From contig NZ_JTAN02000012.1 of NCBI RefSeq assembly GCF_000949135.2, forward strand, positions 682,001-746,000: a stretch of DNA of 64,000 nucleotides, in the 5' to 3' direction. The stretch comes from Burkholderia sp. USMB20 (lineage in GTDB: Bacteria > Pseudomonadota > Gammaproteobacteria > Burkholderiales > Burkholderiaceae). Both the position numbers and the translations under genes were made by a program. The notes under the pieces are model-generated. The model ran no database searches. It worked only from the letters and a program-made list of their open reading frames with translations, and had not been told where the DNA came from. Of this stretch, positions 41,273-50,773 are shown piece by piece. Position 1 is the stretch's first letter. The number at the start of each line of letters is the position of its first letter.

Positions 41273-42819
41273 ATCTCGGCGCGACCTTCGTTTTCGTGCT
41301 CCTGTTCATCGGTGTCACGATCATCGGTTTCCTGGCCGCCAACTGGCGGCGCGGCGATCTCGCCCATCTCGACGAATGGGGCCTCGGCGGCCGCCGCTTC
41401 GGCACGATCGTCACGTGGTTCCTGCTCGGCGGCGACCTCTACACGGCCTATACGTTCGTCGCGGTGCCCGCGCTCGTGTTCGGCGCCGGCGCGATGGGCT
41501 TCTTCGCGCTGCCGTACACGATCCTGATCTACCCGTTCGCGTTCGTCGTGTTCCCGAAGCTGTGGAGCATCGCGAAGCGTCACGGCTACGTGACGGCCGC
41601 CGACTTCGTGAACGCACGCTACGGCAGCCGGATGCTCGCGCTCGCGATCGCGGTGACGGGCATCCTTGCGACGATGCCCTACATCGCGCTGCAGCTCGTC
41701 GGCATCGAAGTCGTGATCGGCGCGCTCGGCTTCGACACGACGGGCTTCGTCGGCGACCTGCCGCTGATCATCGCGTTCGCGATCCTCGCCGCATACACGT
41801 ACACGTCGGGGCTGCGCGCGCCCGCGATGATCGCGATCGTGAAGGACATCCTGATCTACATCACGATCGCCGCGGCGGTCATCGTGATCCCGGCGAAGCT
41901 TGGCGGCTTCGGCCACATCTTCGCGAGCGTGCCGCCCGCGAAGCTGCTGCTGAAGGCACCGGACGCGGCGAGCCTGAACGGCTACAGCGCGTACGTGACG
42001 CTCGCGATCGGCTCGGCGCTCGCGCTGTTCCTGTATCCGCACTCGGTCACGGCGATCCTGTCGTCGTCGTCCGGCAACTCGATCCGCCGCAACATGGCGA
42101 TGCTGCCCGCGTACTCGTTCGTGCTCGGCTTGCTCGCGCTGCTCGGCTACATGGCGCTTGCGGCGGGCGTGAAGGACATGCCGCAGTACGCGCCGTACTT
42201 CAAGGCGTTCGGCCCGAACTTCGCGGTGCCCGCGCTGTTCCTCGAGTATTTCCCGTCGTGGTTCGTCGGCGTCGCGTTCGCGGCGATCGGCATCGGCGCG
42301 CTGGTGCCGGCGGCGATCATGTCGATCGCGGCCGCGAACCTCTATACGCGCAACATCCACCGCGAGTTCATCAACCGCGACATGACGCACGACCAGGAGA
42401 CGCACGTCGCGAAGCTCACGTCGCTGATCGTGAAGGTCGGCGCGGTCGCGTTCATCCTCGGGCTGCCGCTCACCTATGCGATCCAGCTGCAGCTGCTCGG
42501 CGGGATCTGGATCATCCAGACGCTGCCCGCGATCGTGCTCGGCCTGTACACGCGGCTGCTCGACCATCGCGGCCTGCTGGCCGGCTGGGCGGCAGGCATC
42601 GTGTGCGGCACGTGGATGGCGGTGTCGCTGAAGCTCGCGAGCTCGATCTTCACGATCCACCTGTTCGGCCTCGCGATTCCCGGCTACGCGGCCGTGTGGT
42701 CGCTGGTCGTGAACCTGGTGGTGGCGGTGGCGGTGAGCGTGCTGGTGCGCGCGATGGGCATGGCGCATGCGGAGGATCGCACGCGGCCGGAGGATTATCT
42801 CGACGTCGTCGAGGGTTGA
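41269..42819 (+). CDS. Sodium:solute symporter, MctP-like monocarboxylate permease
   Basis: 516 residues from ATG 41269. About 13 membrane helices of the LeuT-fold SSF family: FLAANWRRGDLAHLDEWGLGGRRFGTIVTWFLLGGDLYTAYTF is the typical first part with the GGR segment, and AYTYTSGLRAPAMIAIVKD is the SSF signature in helix five. The coupling to DUF3311 and close resemblance in layout to MctP suggest uptake of lactate, pyruvate, propionate or alanine. An intrinsic terminator follows at 42870. No sensor kinase is adjacent. Confidence 0.9.
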   Translation: MNLGATFVFVLLFIGVTIIGFLAANWRRGDLAHLDEWGLGGRRFGTIVTWFLLGGDLYTAYTFVAVPALVFGAGAMGFFALPYTILIYPFAFVVFPKLWSIAKRHGYVTAADFVNARYGSRMLALAIAVTGILATMPYIALQLVGIEVVIGALGFDTTGFVGDLPLIIAFAILAAYTYTSGLRAPAMIAIVKDILIYITIAAAVIVIPAKLGGFGHIFASVPPAKLLLKAPDAASLNGYSAYVTLAIGSALALFLYPHSVTAILSSSSGNSIRRNMAMLPAYSFVLGLLALLGYMALAAGVKDMPQYAPYFKAFGPNFAVPALFLEYFPSWFVGVAFAAIGIGALVPAAIMSIAAANLYTRNIHREFINRDMTHDQETHVAKLTSLIVKVGAVAFILGLPLTYAIQLQLLGGIWIIQTLPAIVLGLYTRLLDHRGLLAGWAAGIVCGTWMAVSLKLASSIFTIHLFGLAIPGYAAVWSLVVNLVVAVAVSVLVRAMGMAHAEDRTRPEDYLDVVEG

Positions 42820-42869
42820 TGCGGGCGGCGCGGTCGCGCGTCGCGGGCCGCGCATCGCGCAGCGGCAAC

Positions 42870-42902
42870 GACGCCCGTCACTGCGAAGTGGCGGGCGTTT
42901 TC
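42870..42902 (+). terminator. Intrinsic terminator after the permease
   Basis: ACGCCCGTCAC (from 42871) pairs with GTGGCGGGCGT (one wobble) and is followed by TTTT. It separates the permease from the convergent VOC gene. Confidence 0.8.
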
Positions 42903-42909
42903 GCGGGTG

Positions 42910-43362
42910 TCAGCCCTGCGCGCGTTTCACGAGATCCTCGCGTTGCGACAGGTCTTCGACGTTGACCATCCAGTGCACGCCGAAACGGTCCTTCGCCATC
43001 CCGAAGCCGAGCGCCCAGAACGTCTTGCCGAACGGCATCGTCACTTCGCCGCCGTCGGCGAGCGCATTGAACAGCTTCTGGCCTTCCTCGACCGTCGCCG
43101 GGTTCAGCGACAGCGAATAGCCGGCGTGCGTGCCGCCCGGCTGGCTGCAGTCGCCGTCCGAGCACATGATCATCGAGTCGCCGATCATGAAGCTCGCATG
43201 CATCACCTTGTCGGCCATCTCGGGCGTGATCGCGTGTTCGGGATTCGGCGGCGCATCCTTGAAGCGCATCTTGAACATCGTCTTCGCGCCGAGCGCCTTT
43301 TCGTAGAACTGAAGGGCCTCTTCCGCGCGGCCGTAGAACGTCAGATACGGTTGGACTTGCAT
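42910..43362 (-). CDS. PhnB-like VOC family protein
   Basis: 150 residues, ATG 43362 after CAGGAGACAACG. QVQPYLTFYGRAEEALQFYEKALGA opens the first beta-alpha-beta unit, HASFMIGDSMIMCSDGD the second, and KTFWALGFGMAKDRFGVHWMVN the last, all typical of the PhnB/glyoxalase-like group, which often lacks part of the metal site. Function unknown. Monocistronic, and convergent with the permease across a terminator. Confidence 0.88.
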   Translation of the reverse strand: MQVQPYLTFYGRAEEALQFYEKALGAKTMFKMRFKDAPPNPEHAITPEMADKVMHASFMIGDSMIMCSDGDCSQPGGTHAGYSLSLNPATVEEGQKLFNALADGGEVTMPFGKTFWALGFGMAKDRFGVHWMVNVEDLSQREDLVKRAQG

Positions 43363-43497
43363 CGTTGTCTCCTGTTGACCGGGCCGGCGTGTCGGTGCCG
43401 GCGCGGGTACTTCTAAGATTGACCGGGAAGAGCACGCCGGGATGCGGCCGGCGCACTCGTGACGTGGATTGTAGTGCGCGCGTCTGACGATGGAATG

Positions 43498-43536
43498 AAA
43501 AATAAAAACGGCCGCGAACACGCGGTTCGCGGCCGT
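43498..43536 (-). terminator. Intrinsic terminator after transaldolase
   Basis: On the reverse strand ACGGCCGCGAAC (43536-43525) pairs exactly with GTTCGCGGCCGT (43519-43508) and is followed by TTTTTATTTTT. A perfect 12-base stem for the tal transcript. Confidence 0.9.
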
Positions 43537-43613
43537 TCGTCACGCTGCTGACGGCTGTTGTCAGGGTTGCTGACAGTTCAACTGACGGGCCGTCACGTCA
43601 GGTGCGGCGTGGT

Positions 43614-44567
43614 TCAGCGCAGCCCGTCGATCAGCTTTTCGAGCTTCACCGCATCGGCGGCGAACACGCGGATGCCTTCGGACAGCTTTTCGGTCGCCAT
43701 CGCTTCGTCGTTCAGCTGGAAGCGGAACGACGCCTCGTCGATCGCGACGCGCTCGGTCGGCTTGTCCTGCAGTGCGTCCGGCGACAGCTTGCGCGCCACC
43801 GTTTCGGTGCTGTCGTGCAGCTTCTGCAGCAAATCGGGGCTGATCGTCAGCAGGTCGCAGCCCGCGAGCTCGGTGATCTGGCTCGTCGTGCGGAAGCTCG
43901 CGCCCATCACTTCGGTGTTGTAGCCGAACGTCTTGTAGTAGGTGTAGATGCGGCGCACCGACTGCACGCCCGGATCGTTCGCACCGCCGTTCTTCGCTTC
44001 ATCCCAGTCGGCGCCGGCCTGCTTCTTGTACCAGTCGTAGATGCGGCCGACGAACGGCGAGATCAGTTGCGCGCCGGCTTCCGCGCACGCGGCGGCCTGC
44101 ACGAGCGAGAAAAGCAGGGTCATGTTGCACTTGATCCCTTCCTTCTGCAGCACCTCGGCCGCGCGAATGCCTTCCCACGTCGATGCGAGCTTGATCAGGA
44201 TGCGCTCGCGGCCGACGCCGGCGGCTTCGTACAGTGCGATGAGTTCGCGACCCTTGTCGATCGAGCGCTGCGTGTCGAACGACAGGCGCGCATCGACCTC
44301 GGTCGACACGCGGCCCGGAATCAGCTTCAGGATCTCGGTGCCGAATGCGATCAGCAGGCGGTCGATGATGAAATCGGTGCTTTCGTTGCGATGATCGCGG
44401 ACGGTTTTCTCGAGGATCGGCTTGTACGCGTCCTTCTGGACGGCCTTCAGGATCAGCGACGGGTTCGTGGTCGCATCCTGCGGCTTGTATTGCGCAAGCT
44501 GCTGGAAATCGCCCGTGTCGGCGACGACGGTCGTGTACTGCTTCAGCTGGTCGAGTGCGGTAGTCAT
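43614..44567 (-). CDS. tal: Transaldolase
   Basis: 317 residues from ATG 44567. The Schiff-base Lys126 lies in [12 protein letters not shown]; other marks are [12 protein letters not shown] near the start, [14 protein letters not shown], and the [13 protein letters not shown] and [11 protein letters not shown] segments. It transfers dihydroxyacetone units in the non-oxidative pentose phosphate pathway, homologous to E. coli TalB. A perfect intrinsic terminator follows. The gene stands alone between VOC and benE. Confidence 0.96.
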   Translation of the reverse strand: MTTALDQLKQYTTVVADTGDFQQLAQYKPQDATTNPSLILKAVQKDAYKPILEKTVRDHRNESTDFIIDRLLIAFGTEILKLIPGRVSTEVDARLSFDTQRSIDKGRELIALYEAAGVGRERILIKLASTWEGIRAAEVLQKEGIKCNMTLLFSLVQAAACAEAGAQLISPFVGRIYDWYKKQAGADWDEAKNGGANDPGVQSVRRIYTYYKTFGYNTEVMGASFRTTSQITELAGCDLLTISPDLLQKLHDSTETVARKLSPDALQDKPTERVAIDEASFRFQLNDEAMATEKLSEGIRVFAADAVKLEKLIDGLR

Positions 44568-44735
44568 GGCGATTCGGAAGAAGGGCGCGGCGCGCCGGGT
44601 TCTCACGGGCCGCGCGAGCGCGGCGGCGAAGCGAGGCGGCGCCGGGCGCCGCCTTCGATCCATCATTTTAGGCCCGATTCGTGTCGGGCACGTTTTGGCG
44701 GGTCCGGCGCCTGCCGTGGCGGGCGTCGCGCCGCA

Positions 44736-45947
44736 TCACGCGGGGCGCCGCGCGTTCAGGATCACCTGCGTGACGATCCCCGCGACGAGGCCCCAGAACG
44801 CCGAGCCGATCGACAACAGCGTCAGACCCGACGCGGTGACCATGAACGTGACGAGCGCGGCTTCGCGCTGCTTCACGTCCTGCATCGCGTTCGCGAGCCC
44901 GCTCATGATCGAGCCGAACAGCGCGAGCGCGGCGACCGACACGACGAGCGCCTTCGGCAGTGCCGCGAACAGCGCGGCGATCGTCGCGCCGAAGATCCCG
45001 GCGATCAGGTAGAACGTGCCGCACCACACGGCGGCCGTGTAGCGCTTCGCGTGATCCTCGTGCGCTTCGGGGCCCGTGCAGATCGCCGCGGTGATCGCCG
45101 CGAGGTTCACGCCGTGCGAGCCGAACGGCGCGAGCAGCAGCGACGCGAGGCCGGTGGACGCGATCAGCGGCGACGACGGGGTCGAATAGCCGTCCGCGCG
45201 CAGCACCGCGATGCCCGGCACGTTCTGCGACGCCATCGCGACGACGAACAGCGGAATGCCGATGCTGACGATCGACGCGATCGAGAACGCGGGCATCGTG
45301 AACACGGGTTGCGCGAGCGCGATGTGGAAGCGGCTGAAGTCGAGCAGGCCGAGGCCGCCGGCCGCCACGGTGCCGACGAGCAGCGTCGTGACGATCGCGT
45401 AGCGCGGCGCGAGCCGCTTGACGATCAGGTAGGTGAAGAACATCGCGAGCACGAGCGCGGTCTGGAACTGCGCGGCGCGGAAGATCTCGATGCCGATCTC
45501 GAACAGGATGCCCGCGAGCAGGGCGGCGGCGATGCCGGCCGGAATGCGCCGCATCAGCGTGTCGAACAGCCCGCTCAGGCCGACCGCGGTCAGCAGCAGT
45601 GCGCACACGACGAACGCGCCGATCGCCTCGGGATACGGTACGCCGGGCAGCGACGCGATCAGCAGCGCGGCGCCGGGCGTCGACCACGCGACCACGACGG
45701 GCGCGCGAAAGCGCAGCGACAGGCCGATCGTCGTCAGCGCCATGCCGATCGACAGCGCCCAGATCCACGACGAGATCTGCGCGTCGGTCAGGTGCGCGGC
45801 GCGGCCGGCCTGGAACATCAGCACGAGCGAGCTCGTGTAGCCCGTCATCATCGCGACGAAGCCGGCGACGAGCGCCGAGACGGACGTATCGGTGAAAAAG
45901 CGGCGGCCGCCGGCGCGGCCAGCGCTCGCGGTGGGCGAAGGGTTCAT
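44736..45947 (-). CDS. benE: BenE-family (benzoate/xanthine-like) membrane transporter
   Basis: 403 residues, about 12 membrane helices. The protein has the BenE plan: SALVAGFVAMMTGYTSSLVLMFQA at the start, FRAPVVVAWSTPGAALL with its Ser-Thr-Pro-Gly segment, FVVAMASQNVPGIAVLRADGY in the middle (NVPG and the A-x-x-S-Q-N motif), and APFGSHGVNLAAITAAIC. BenE proteins import benzoate, but there are no benzoate genes here and the family is broader, so the substrate is unproven. Confidence 0.9.
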   Translation of the reverse strand: MNPSPTASAGRAGGRRFFTDTSVSALVAGFVAMMTGYTSSLVLMFQAGRAAHLTDAQISSWIWALSIGMALTTIGLSLRFRAPVVVAWSTPGAALLIASLPGVPYPEAIGAFVVCALLLTAVGLSGLFDTLMRRIPAGIAAALLAGILFEIGIEIFRAAQFQTALVLAMFFTYLIVKRLAPRYAIVTTLLVGTVAAGGLGLLDFSRFHIALAQPVFTMPAFSIASIVSIGIPLFVVAMASQNVPGIAVLRADGYSTPSSPLIASTGLASLLLAPFGSHGVNLAAITAAICTGPEAHEDHAKRYTAAVWCGTFYLIAGIFGATIAALFAALPKALVVSVAALALFGSIMSGLANAMQDVKQREAALVTFMVTASGLTLLSIGSAFWGLVAGIVTQVILNARRPA

Positions 45948-46003
45948 GCTATCTCCGGGGGAGGCCGCCTGGACGCGGCCTTCGTGTCTGCAGGGTGGGT
46001 TCG

Positions 46004-47179
46004 TTACTTGCTGAGTGCGCGCATCGCGGTTTCGAGGCCCGCGAGCGTGAGCGGGTACATGCGCTGACCGAGCACGTCGCGAATGATCGAGACCGATTGC
46101 CGGTATTCCCATAGCCGCTCGGGCTCCGGGTTCAGCCATGCATGGTGGGGGAACTGGTCGGCGAGGCGGCGCAGCCAGACGGCGCCGGCTTCCGGATTGT
46201 TGTATTCGACCGAGCCGCCGGGCTGCAGCACCTCGTACGGGCTCATCGTCGCGTCGCCGACGAAGATCAGCTTGTAGTCGGGCGTGAACTTGTGCAGCAC
46301 GTCCCACGTCGCGGTGCGCTCCGCGTGACGGCGGCGGTTGTTCTTCCACAGGTGGTCGTACACGCAGTTGTGGAAGTAGTAGAACTCCAGGTGCTTGAAC
46401 TCGGCCTTCGCGGCCGAGAACAGCTCCTCGGTGCGCTTGATGTGGTCGTCCATCGAGCCGCCGACGTCGAGCAGCATCAGCACCTTCACGTTGTTGTGGC
46501 GCTCGGGCACCATCCGCAGGTCGAGCCAGCCGGCGTTCGCGGCCGTGCTGCGGATCGTGCCGGGCAGGTCGAGCTCCTCGGCCGCGCCTTCGCGCGCGAA
46601 GCGGCGCAGGCGCCGCAGCGCGACCTTGATGTTGCGCGTGCCGATCTCGACGGAATCGTCGTAGTCGCGATAGGCGCGCGCTTCCCACACCTTGACCGCG
46701 GTGCGGTTGCCGTTCGACGGGCCGCCGATGCGCATGCCTTCGGGGTTGTAGCCGCCGTGCCCGAACGGCGACGTGCCGCCGGTGCCGATCCACTTGTTGC
46801 CGCCTTCGTGGCGTTCCTTCTGCTCGTCGAGCAGTTCCTTCAGGCGCTCCATCAGCTTGTCGAGGCCGCCCATCGCTTCGATCTGCGCCTTTTCCTCCGG
46901 CGACAGCTCGCGCTGGAGGCGTTTCTCGAGCCAGTCGAGCGGAACGTCGAACGCGTCGGAAGGCAGGGCGGACACGCCGTGGAAATACGCGCCGAACGCC
47001 TGGTCGAACTTGTCGAAGTACTGCTCGTCCTTGACGAGCGTCATCCGCGCGAGGAAGTAGAACGCGTCGATCGACGGCGAGATCAGCCCGGCCTTCAGCG
47101 ATTCGAGCAGCGTCAGGTATTCCTTCACCGAGACGGGCAGCTTGGCTGCGCGCAGCGCGTAGAAGAAATTGAGCAGCAT
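46004..47179 (-). CDS. VWA domain protein, CoxE/YehP-like partner of MoxR
   Basis: 391 residues. The N-terminal ~200 residues are helical (LNFFYALRAAKLPVSVKEYLTLLESLKAGL). The C-terminal half is a von Willebrand A domain; its metal site reads MLLDVGGSMDDH, with Gly in place of the first Ser of the usual D-x-S-x-S, and GDATMSPYE supplies the later Thr/Ser. Such proteins act with MoxR AAA ATPases in assembly or activation of enzymes. It follows the MoxR gene by 20 bases on the same strand, and is cytoplasmic with no signal peptide. Confidence 0.9.
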   Translation of the reverse strand: MLLNFFYALRAAKLPVSVKEYLTLLESLKAGLISPSIDAFYFLARMTLVKDEQYFDKFDQAFGAYFHGVSALPSDAFDVPLDWLEKRLQRELSPEEKAQIEAMGGLDKLMERLKELLDEQKERHEGGNKWIGTGGTSPFGHGGYNPEGMRIGGPSNGNRTAVKVWEARAYRDYDDSVEIGTRNIKVALRRLRRFAREGAAEELDLPGTIRSTAANAGWLDLRMVPERHNNVKVLMLLDVGGSMDDHIKRTEELFSAAKAEFKHLEFYYFHNCVYDHLWKNNRRRHAERTATWDVLHKFTPDYKLIFVGDATMSPYEVLQPGGSVEYNNPEAGAVWLRRLADQFPHHAWLNPEPERLWEYRQSVSIIRDVLGQRMYPLTLAGLETAMRALSK

Positions 47180-47199
47180 GGCCGGGCCTTCGCGGTGGG

Positions 47200-48042
47200 T
47201 TACCGGTTGTGCCGGTTCATGTAGACGAGCCGCTCGAGCAGGCTCAGGTCCTGCTCGTTCTTCAGCAGCGCGCCCGCGAGCGGCGGCACGATCTGCTTCG
47301 CGTCGACGCCGCGCAGCGCGTCGGCCGGGATGTTCTCGGCGAGCAGCAGCTTCAGCCAGTCGAGCAGCTCGGACGTCGACGGCTTCTTCTTCAGCCCCGA
47401 CACGGCGCGCAGCTCGAAGAAGCTCTCGAGCGCCGCGCGCAGCAGTTCCTCGCGGATGTCCGGGAAGTGGACCGCGACGATCTGCTGCATCGTCGACGGA
47501 TCGGGAAACTGGATGTAGTGGAAGAAGCAGCGGCGCAGGAATGCGTCGGGCAGCTCCTTCTCGTTGTTCGACGTGATGATCACGAGCGGGCGGTGCTTCG
47601 CGCGCACGGTCTCGCGCGTCTCGTACACGTGGAATTCCATCCGGTCGAGCTCGCGCAGCAGGTCGTTCGGGAATTCGATGTCGGCCTTGTCGATCTCGTC
47701 GATCAGCAGCACGCTCGGGCGCTCGGCGTCGAACGCCTGCCACAGCACGCCCTTCACGATGTAGTTCGCGATGTCCTTCACGCGCGCGTCGCCGAGCTGC
47801 GAGTCGCGCAGCCGCGACACCGCGTCGTATTCGTACAGGCCCTGCTGCGCCTTCGTCGTCGACTTGATGTGCCACTGCAACAGCGGCATGTCGAGCGCGG
47901 CCGCCACTTCCTCGGCGAGCATGGTCTTGCCGGTGCCGGGCTCGCCCTTGATCAGCAGCGGGCGCTGCAGCGTCAGCGCGGCATTGACCGCGAGCTTCAG
48001 GTCGTCGGTGGCGACGTAGTGCGAGGATCCTTCGAAACGCAT
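47200..48042 (-). CDS. MoxR-family AAA+ ATPase
   Basis: 280 residues from ATG 48042, preceded by AGGAAAGAGC. Walker A GEPGTGKTMLAEE (~34), Walker B SVLLIDEIDKAD, sensor 1 IITSNNEKELPDAFLRRC with the Arg finger, and a C-terminal lid. These chaperone-like ATPases remodel partner proteins, here very probably with the VWA protein downstream. The pair resembles the CoxD/CoxE arrangement, but no carbon-monoxide or molybdenum hydroxylase genes are in the window. Confidence 0.92.
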   Translation of the reverse strand: MRFEGSSHYVATDDLKLAVNAALTLQRPLLIKGEPGTGKTMLAEEVAAALDMPLLQWHIKSTTKAQQGLYEYDAVSRLRDSQLGDARVKDIANYIVKGVLWQAFDAERPSVLLIDEIDKADIEFPNDLLRELDRMEFHVYETRETVRAKHRPLVIITSNNEKELPDAFLRRCFFHYIQFPDPSTMQQIVAVHFPDIREELLRAALESFFELRAVSGLKKKPSTSELLDWLKLLLAENIPADALRGVDAKQIVPPLAGALLKNEQDLSLLERLVYMNRHNR

Positions 48043-48286
48043 GGCGGCGCTCTTTCCTGGTCGCAAAAAAACCCAGTATAAGTCAGAAGGGCTGTCCGGT
48101 TGGGCCGGGGCCGCGTATCGTTGCGGGGCTGCGGCGGGGCGGACCGGGGCGCCGTATGGACGCATTCCCCGCCGACGCGGTACAATCTGGCCGTTTTTTT
48201 TGGCCTGCGTGGCGACCGACAAGCAAAACGGCGCGGGCCGTTGCCGCTTCGGCGCCAGTTTCCCCTCAAGCTAGGTTACAAGAGCT

Positions 48287-48646
48287 ATGAACAAATTCGT
48301 CGGCAAACACGTCGTTGTCGCAGCGCTCGTGGCGCTCGCGGGCAGCGCGCAGGCGGCCGGTGTGGTCGGCAACCCGAAGGACGGGGCAAGCAAGGCCGCC
48401 ATGTGTATCGGTTGCCACGGCATCCAGGATTACCGCGCGGCGTATCCGGAGGTCTACCGGGTGCCCGTCCTCGGCGGCCAGAACCAGCAATACCTCGAGA
48501 ACGCGCTGAAGGCCTACCGCAAGAAAGATCGTCACTTCCCGTCGATGAACGCGATCGCCGGTTCGCTGACGGACCAGGACATCGCGGATCTGGCGGCTTA
48601 CTACGCCGTCCAGAAGGCCGACACGAAGGACAATCCCTACAAGTAA
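48287..48646 (+). CDS. Periplasmic cytochrome c (class I, c4/c5-like)
   Basis: 119 residues with a signal peptide cleaved near GSAQA-AG. One haem site, CIGCH (~40), follows GASKAAM; the distal Met is likely in FPSMNAIAGSLTDQDIADLAAYYA, the usual C-terminal helix. Electron carrier in the periplasm. It is followed after 40 bases by a second cytochrome of the same type, so together they form a two-gene transcript ended by a perfect terminator at 49080. The upstream 244 bases include TACAAT (48181-48186), a possible -10. Confidence 0.93.
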   Translation: MNKFVGKHVVVAALVALAGSAQAAGVVGNPKDGASKAAMCIGCHGIQDYRAAYPEVYRVPVLGGQNQQYLENALKAYRKKDRHFPSMNAIAGSLTDQDIADLAAYYAVQKADTKDNPYK

Positions 48647-48686
48647 AGCGCGCGCCGCCGATCTGACCGGCGGGACAGGAGCATTC

Positions 48687-49046
48687 ATGAACAACGCATT
48701 CAAGACGGCGGCGGTTGCACTGGCGGCCGGCCTCGCGATCGGTACCGCGCATGCGGCGGACATCACGAAGGGCAAGGAGCTGGTCGAGTCGCACAACTGC
48801 GCGGCCTGCCACGGCGCGCAGCTGAACAAGCCGATCAACGCAGAATATCCGCGCCTCGCGGGCCAGCACGCCGACTACCTCGTGTGGGCGATGCGCCAGT
48901 ACCAGATGGGGCTGACGAACCCGCTGCTCGGTCGCAACAACGCGATCATGCAGGCGCAGGTGCAGAACCTGTCGGTCAGCGACATGAAGGACATCGCGGC
49001 CTACATCGAGTCGCTGAAAGAGACGGATCTCGTCTTCAAGAAGTAA
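48687..49046 (+). CDS. Periplasmic cytochrome c (class I, c4/c5-like)
   Basis: 119 residues, signal peptide cleaved near GTAHA-AD. Haem site CAACH (~38) in ELVESHNCAACHGAQ; distal Met candidates in IMQAQVQNLSVSDMKDIAAYIESL. The C-terminal helix pattern matches its neighbour, so the two look like products of an old duplication, or the two halves of a split di-haem c4. Secreted electron carrier, probably feeding a terminal oxidase. Confidence 0.93.
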   Translation: MNNAFKTAAVALAAGLAIGTAHAADITKGKELVESHNCAACHGAQLNKPINAEYPRLAGQHADYLVWAMRQYQMGLTNPLLGRNNAIMQAQVQNLSVSDMKDIAAYIESLKETDLVFKK

Positions 49047-49079
49047 GCGCGTCGGACCTTGCCGGTCCGTGCAGCCGGA

Positions 49080-49108
49080 ATACCCCGCCGCGGCGGGGTA
49101 TTTTTTTG
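49080..49108 (+). terminator. Intrinsic terminator after the cytochrome pair
   Basis: ATACCCCGCCG-CGGCGGGGTAT is a perfect 22-base palindrome (49080-49101) followed by a run of seven T. It also faces the convergent DUF1841 gene. Confidence 0.92.
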
Positions 49109-49118
49109 TCCGCGGCGC

Positions 49119-49553
49119 TCAGTCGCGCGACGCGCGGCGCAGGATGCGCTGCAGGTACGCGTCCGTATCGGGCGGCGTGCCGGTGCGCTGCGCTTCCCAG
49201 ATCGTCTCGCCGAGGCACTCCATGATCATGTGCTGCGCCTCGTGGGTCGAGTCGAGCTTCGCGGCCAGCTTGTCGTGCGCGGCGCGGATGCCGGGCGGCT
49301 GGTCGATCGACAACTGCTCGCTGATCGCGAGGTGCATCGACAGATGCAGGAACGGGTTCGTGCGGCCTTCCTCGGGCGTGTAGTTGCGCGCGGCGGCGCC
49401 GTCGGCGTCCGCGAGGTCGTCGTGGTATTCCGGATGCTCGACGATCCAGTCGGCTGCCATCGCTTCCAGCGGCGTCAGGATCTCGCCGGCGCGCTGCTTG
49501 CGCCAGGTCTCGGTGAAAAAGCGACGGACTTCGTCGCGACTCGGATTGAACAT
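49119..49553 (-). CDS. DUF1841 family protein
   Basis: 144 residues from ATG 49553. The family's shape is visible: FNPSRDEVRRFFTETWRKQRAGEILTPLEAMAADWIVEHPEYHDDL, then GRTNPFLHLSMHLAISEQLSIDQPPGIR and HEAQHMIMECLGETIWEAQR. Several conserved His residues (HPEYH, FLHLSMH, EAQHMIMECL) could bind metal. The family is common in beta-proteobacteria and has no known function. Monocistronic. Confidence 0.88.
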   Translation of the reverse strand: MFNPSRDEVRRFFTETWRKQRAGEILTPLEAMAADWIVEHPEYHDDLADADGAAARNYTPEEGRTNPFLHLSMHLAISEQLSIDQPPGIRAAHDKLAAKLDSTHEAQHMIMECLGETIWEAQRTGTPPDTDAYLQRILRRASRD

Positions 49554-49720
49554 GGTGGGGAAACGTCGTGATTCGGGCGGCGTCATGCCGCGTCGCGCAT
49601 TGTACGCCGGGTCGGCGTGCGGCGCTGGCCGCCGCGCAACGGGTAAGCGCGGGCTAGGCTGCCGGCCGCCGCGCCGCTACACTCCGACGATTCCCGTCGT
49701 CGCGCTCGCACCACTCCATC

Positions 49721-50650
49721 ATGTCCGCCACCGTCCGCTCATCGTCCGCCGCGCTACAGGGCGCGCTCTATGTCGCGTTGTCCGCCGCCGCGTTCGGCGC
49801 GATGGCGATCTTCGGCCGCTATGCGTATGCGGCCGGCGTCGACGTGCTCGGGCTGCTGATCGTGCGCTTCGCGATCGGCGGTGCGATCCTTGCCGCGATC
49901 GCGCGGCACCGCCGCGTCGCATGGCCGCGCGGCCGCACGCTCGCGCCGCTCGTGGCGATGGGGGCGCTCGGCTACGTCGGGCAGTCGTTCTGCTATTTCA
50001 GTGCGCTCCAGCATGCGCAGGCGAGCCTCGTCGCATTGCTGCTGTACCTGTATCCGGCCTTTGTCACGCTGCTGGCCGCATGGTGGCTCGGCGAGCGCCT
50101 CACGCGCGCGAAGGCGGTCGCGCTCGTGCTTTGCGTCGCGGGCTCCGCGCTGATGGTCGGCGGCGGCCACGGCGAGCCGCTCGGCATCGCGCTCGCGCTG
50201 GCCGCCGCGGTGATCTATTCGCTGTACATCGTCGGCGGCACGAAGGCGACGCGCGGCGTCGATCCGCTCGCGACGACCGCCATCATCTGCCTGTCGGCGA
50301 CCGCGACGCTCGTCGCGATCGCGATCGTGCGGACCGCGGCGTTCGGCGCGCCGCCGCGCTGGCCGGCGACGGCCGGCGGCTGGGCGTCGATGCTCGCGAT
50401 CGCCTTGGTGTCGACGGTCGCCGCGATGCTCGCGTTCTTCGCCGGGCTCGAGCGGCTGGGGGCCGCGCGCACGTCGATGCTGTCGACGCTCGAGCCGGTC
50501 GTGACGGTCGCGCTCGCGGCGCTGCTGTTCGGCGAGGCGCTGTCGCCGTTGCAGTGGATCGGCGGCGTCGCGATCCTCGCGGCCGTGCTCGCGCTCGTGC
50601 GCGCGGGCGGCGCGGCGGCCGACGACGCGACGGCGACGTCCAACGCATAG
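49721..50650 (+). CDS. EamA/DMT-family exporter
   Basis: 309 residues, ten membrane helices in two EamA repeats: GALYVALSAAAFGAMAIFGRYAYAAGVD at the start and GIALALAAAVIYSLYIVGG for the second. ERLGAARTSMLSTLEPVVTVALAALLFGE is the typical end of repeat two. Likely exports amino acids or other metabolites. Stands alone between DUF1841 (divergent) and nth (convergent). Confidence 0.9.
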   Translation: MSATVRSSSAALQGALYVALSAAAFGAMAIFGRYAYAAGVDVLGLLIVRFAIGGAILAAIARHRRVAWPRGRTLAPLVAMGALGYVGQSFCYFSALQHAQASLVALLLYLYPAFVTLLAAWWLGERLTRAKAVALVLCVAGSALMVGGGHGEPLGIALALAAAVIYSLYIVGGTKATRGVDPLATTAIICLSATATLVAIAIVRTAAFGAPPRWPATAGGWASMLAIALVSTVAAMLAFFAGLERLGAARTSMLSTLEPVVTVALAALLFGEALSPLQWIGGVAILAAVLALVRAGGAAADDATATSNA

Positions 50651-50713
50651 CAGGGCAGGGACAAGCCGCGGGCGCCGCAATGGCGTCCGCTGGTCGTGCC
50701 GCGCGCTGCCCTC

Positions 50714-50740
50714 GGCACGAGCGGCACGAGCGGCACGAGC
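50714..50740. repeat. Three tandem copies of a 9-base unit
   Basis: GGCACGAGC occurs three times head to tail (50714-50722, 50723-50731, 50732-50740) in the gap between the convergent EamA and nth genes. Minor, possibly length-variable. Confidence 0.7.
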
Positions 50741-50773
50741 GGCCGCGTGCAGTGCGTCAGCCGCGGCTGACGC

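Noticed and set aside
50714-50740. Short tandem repeats considered as a CRISPR-like array
   Set aside because: Three contiguous 9-base units with no spacers; no cas genes anywhere in the window.
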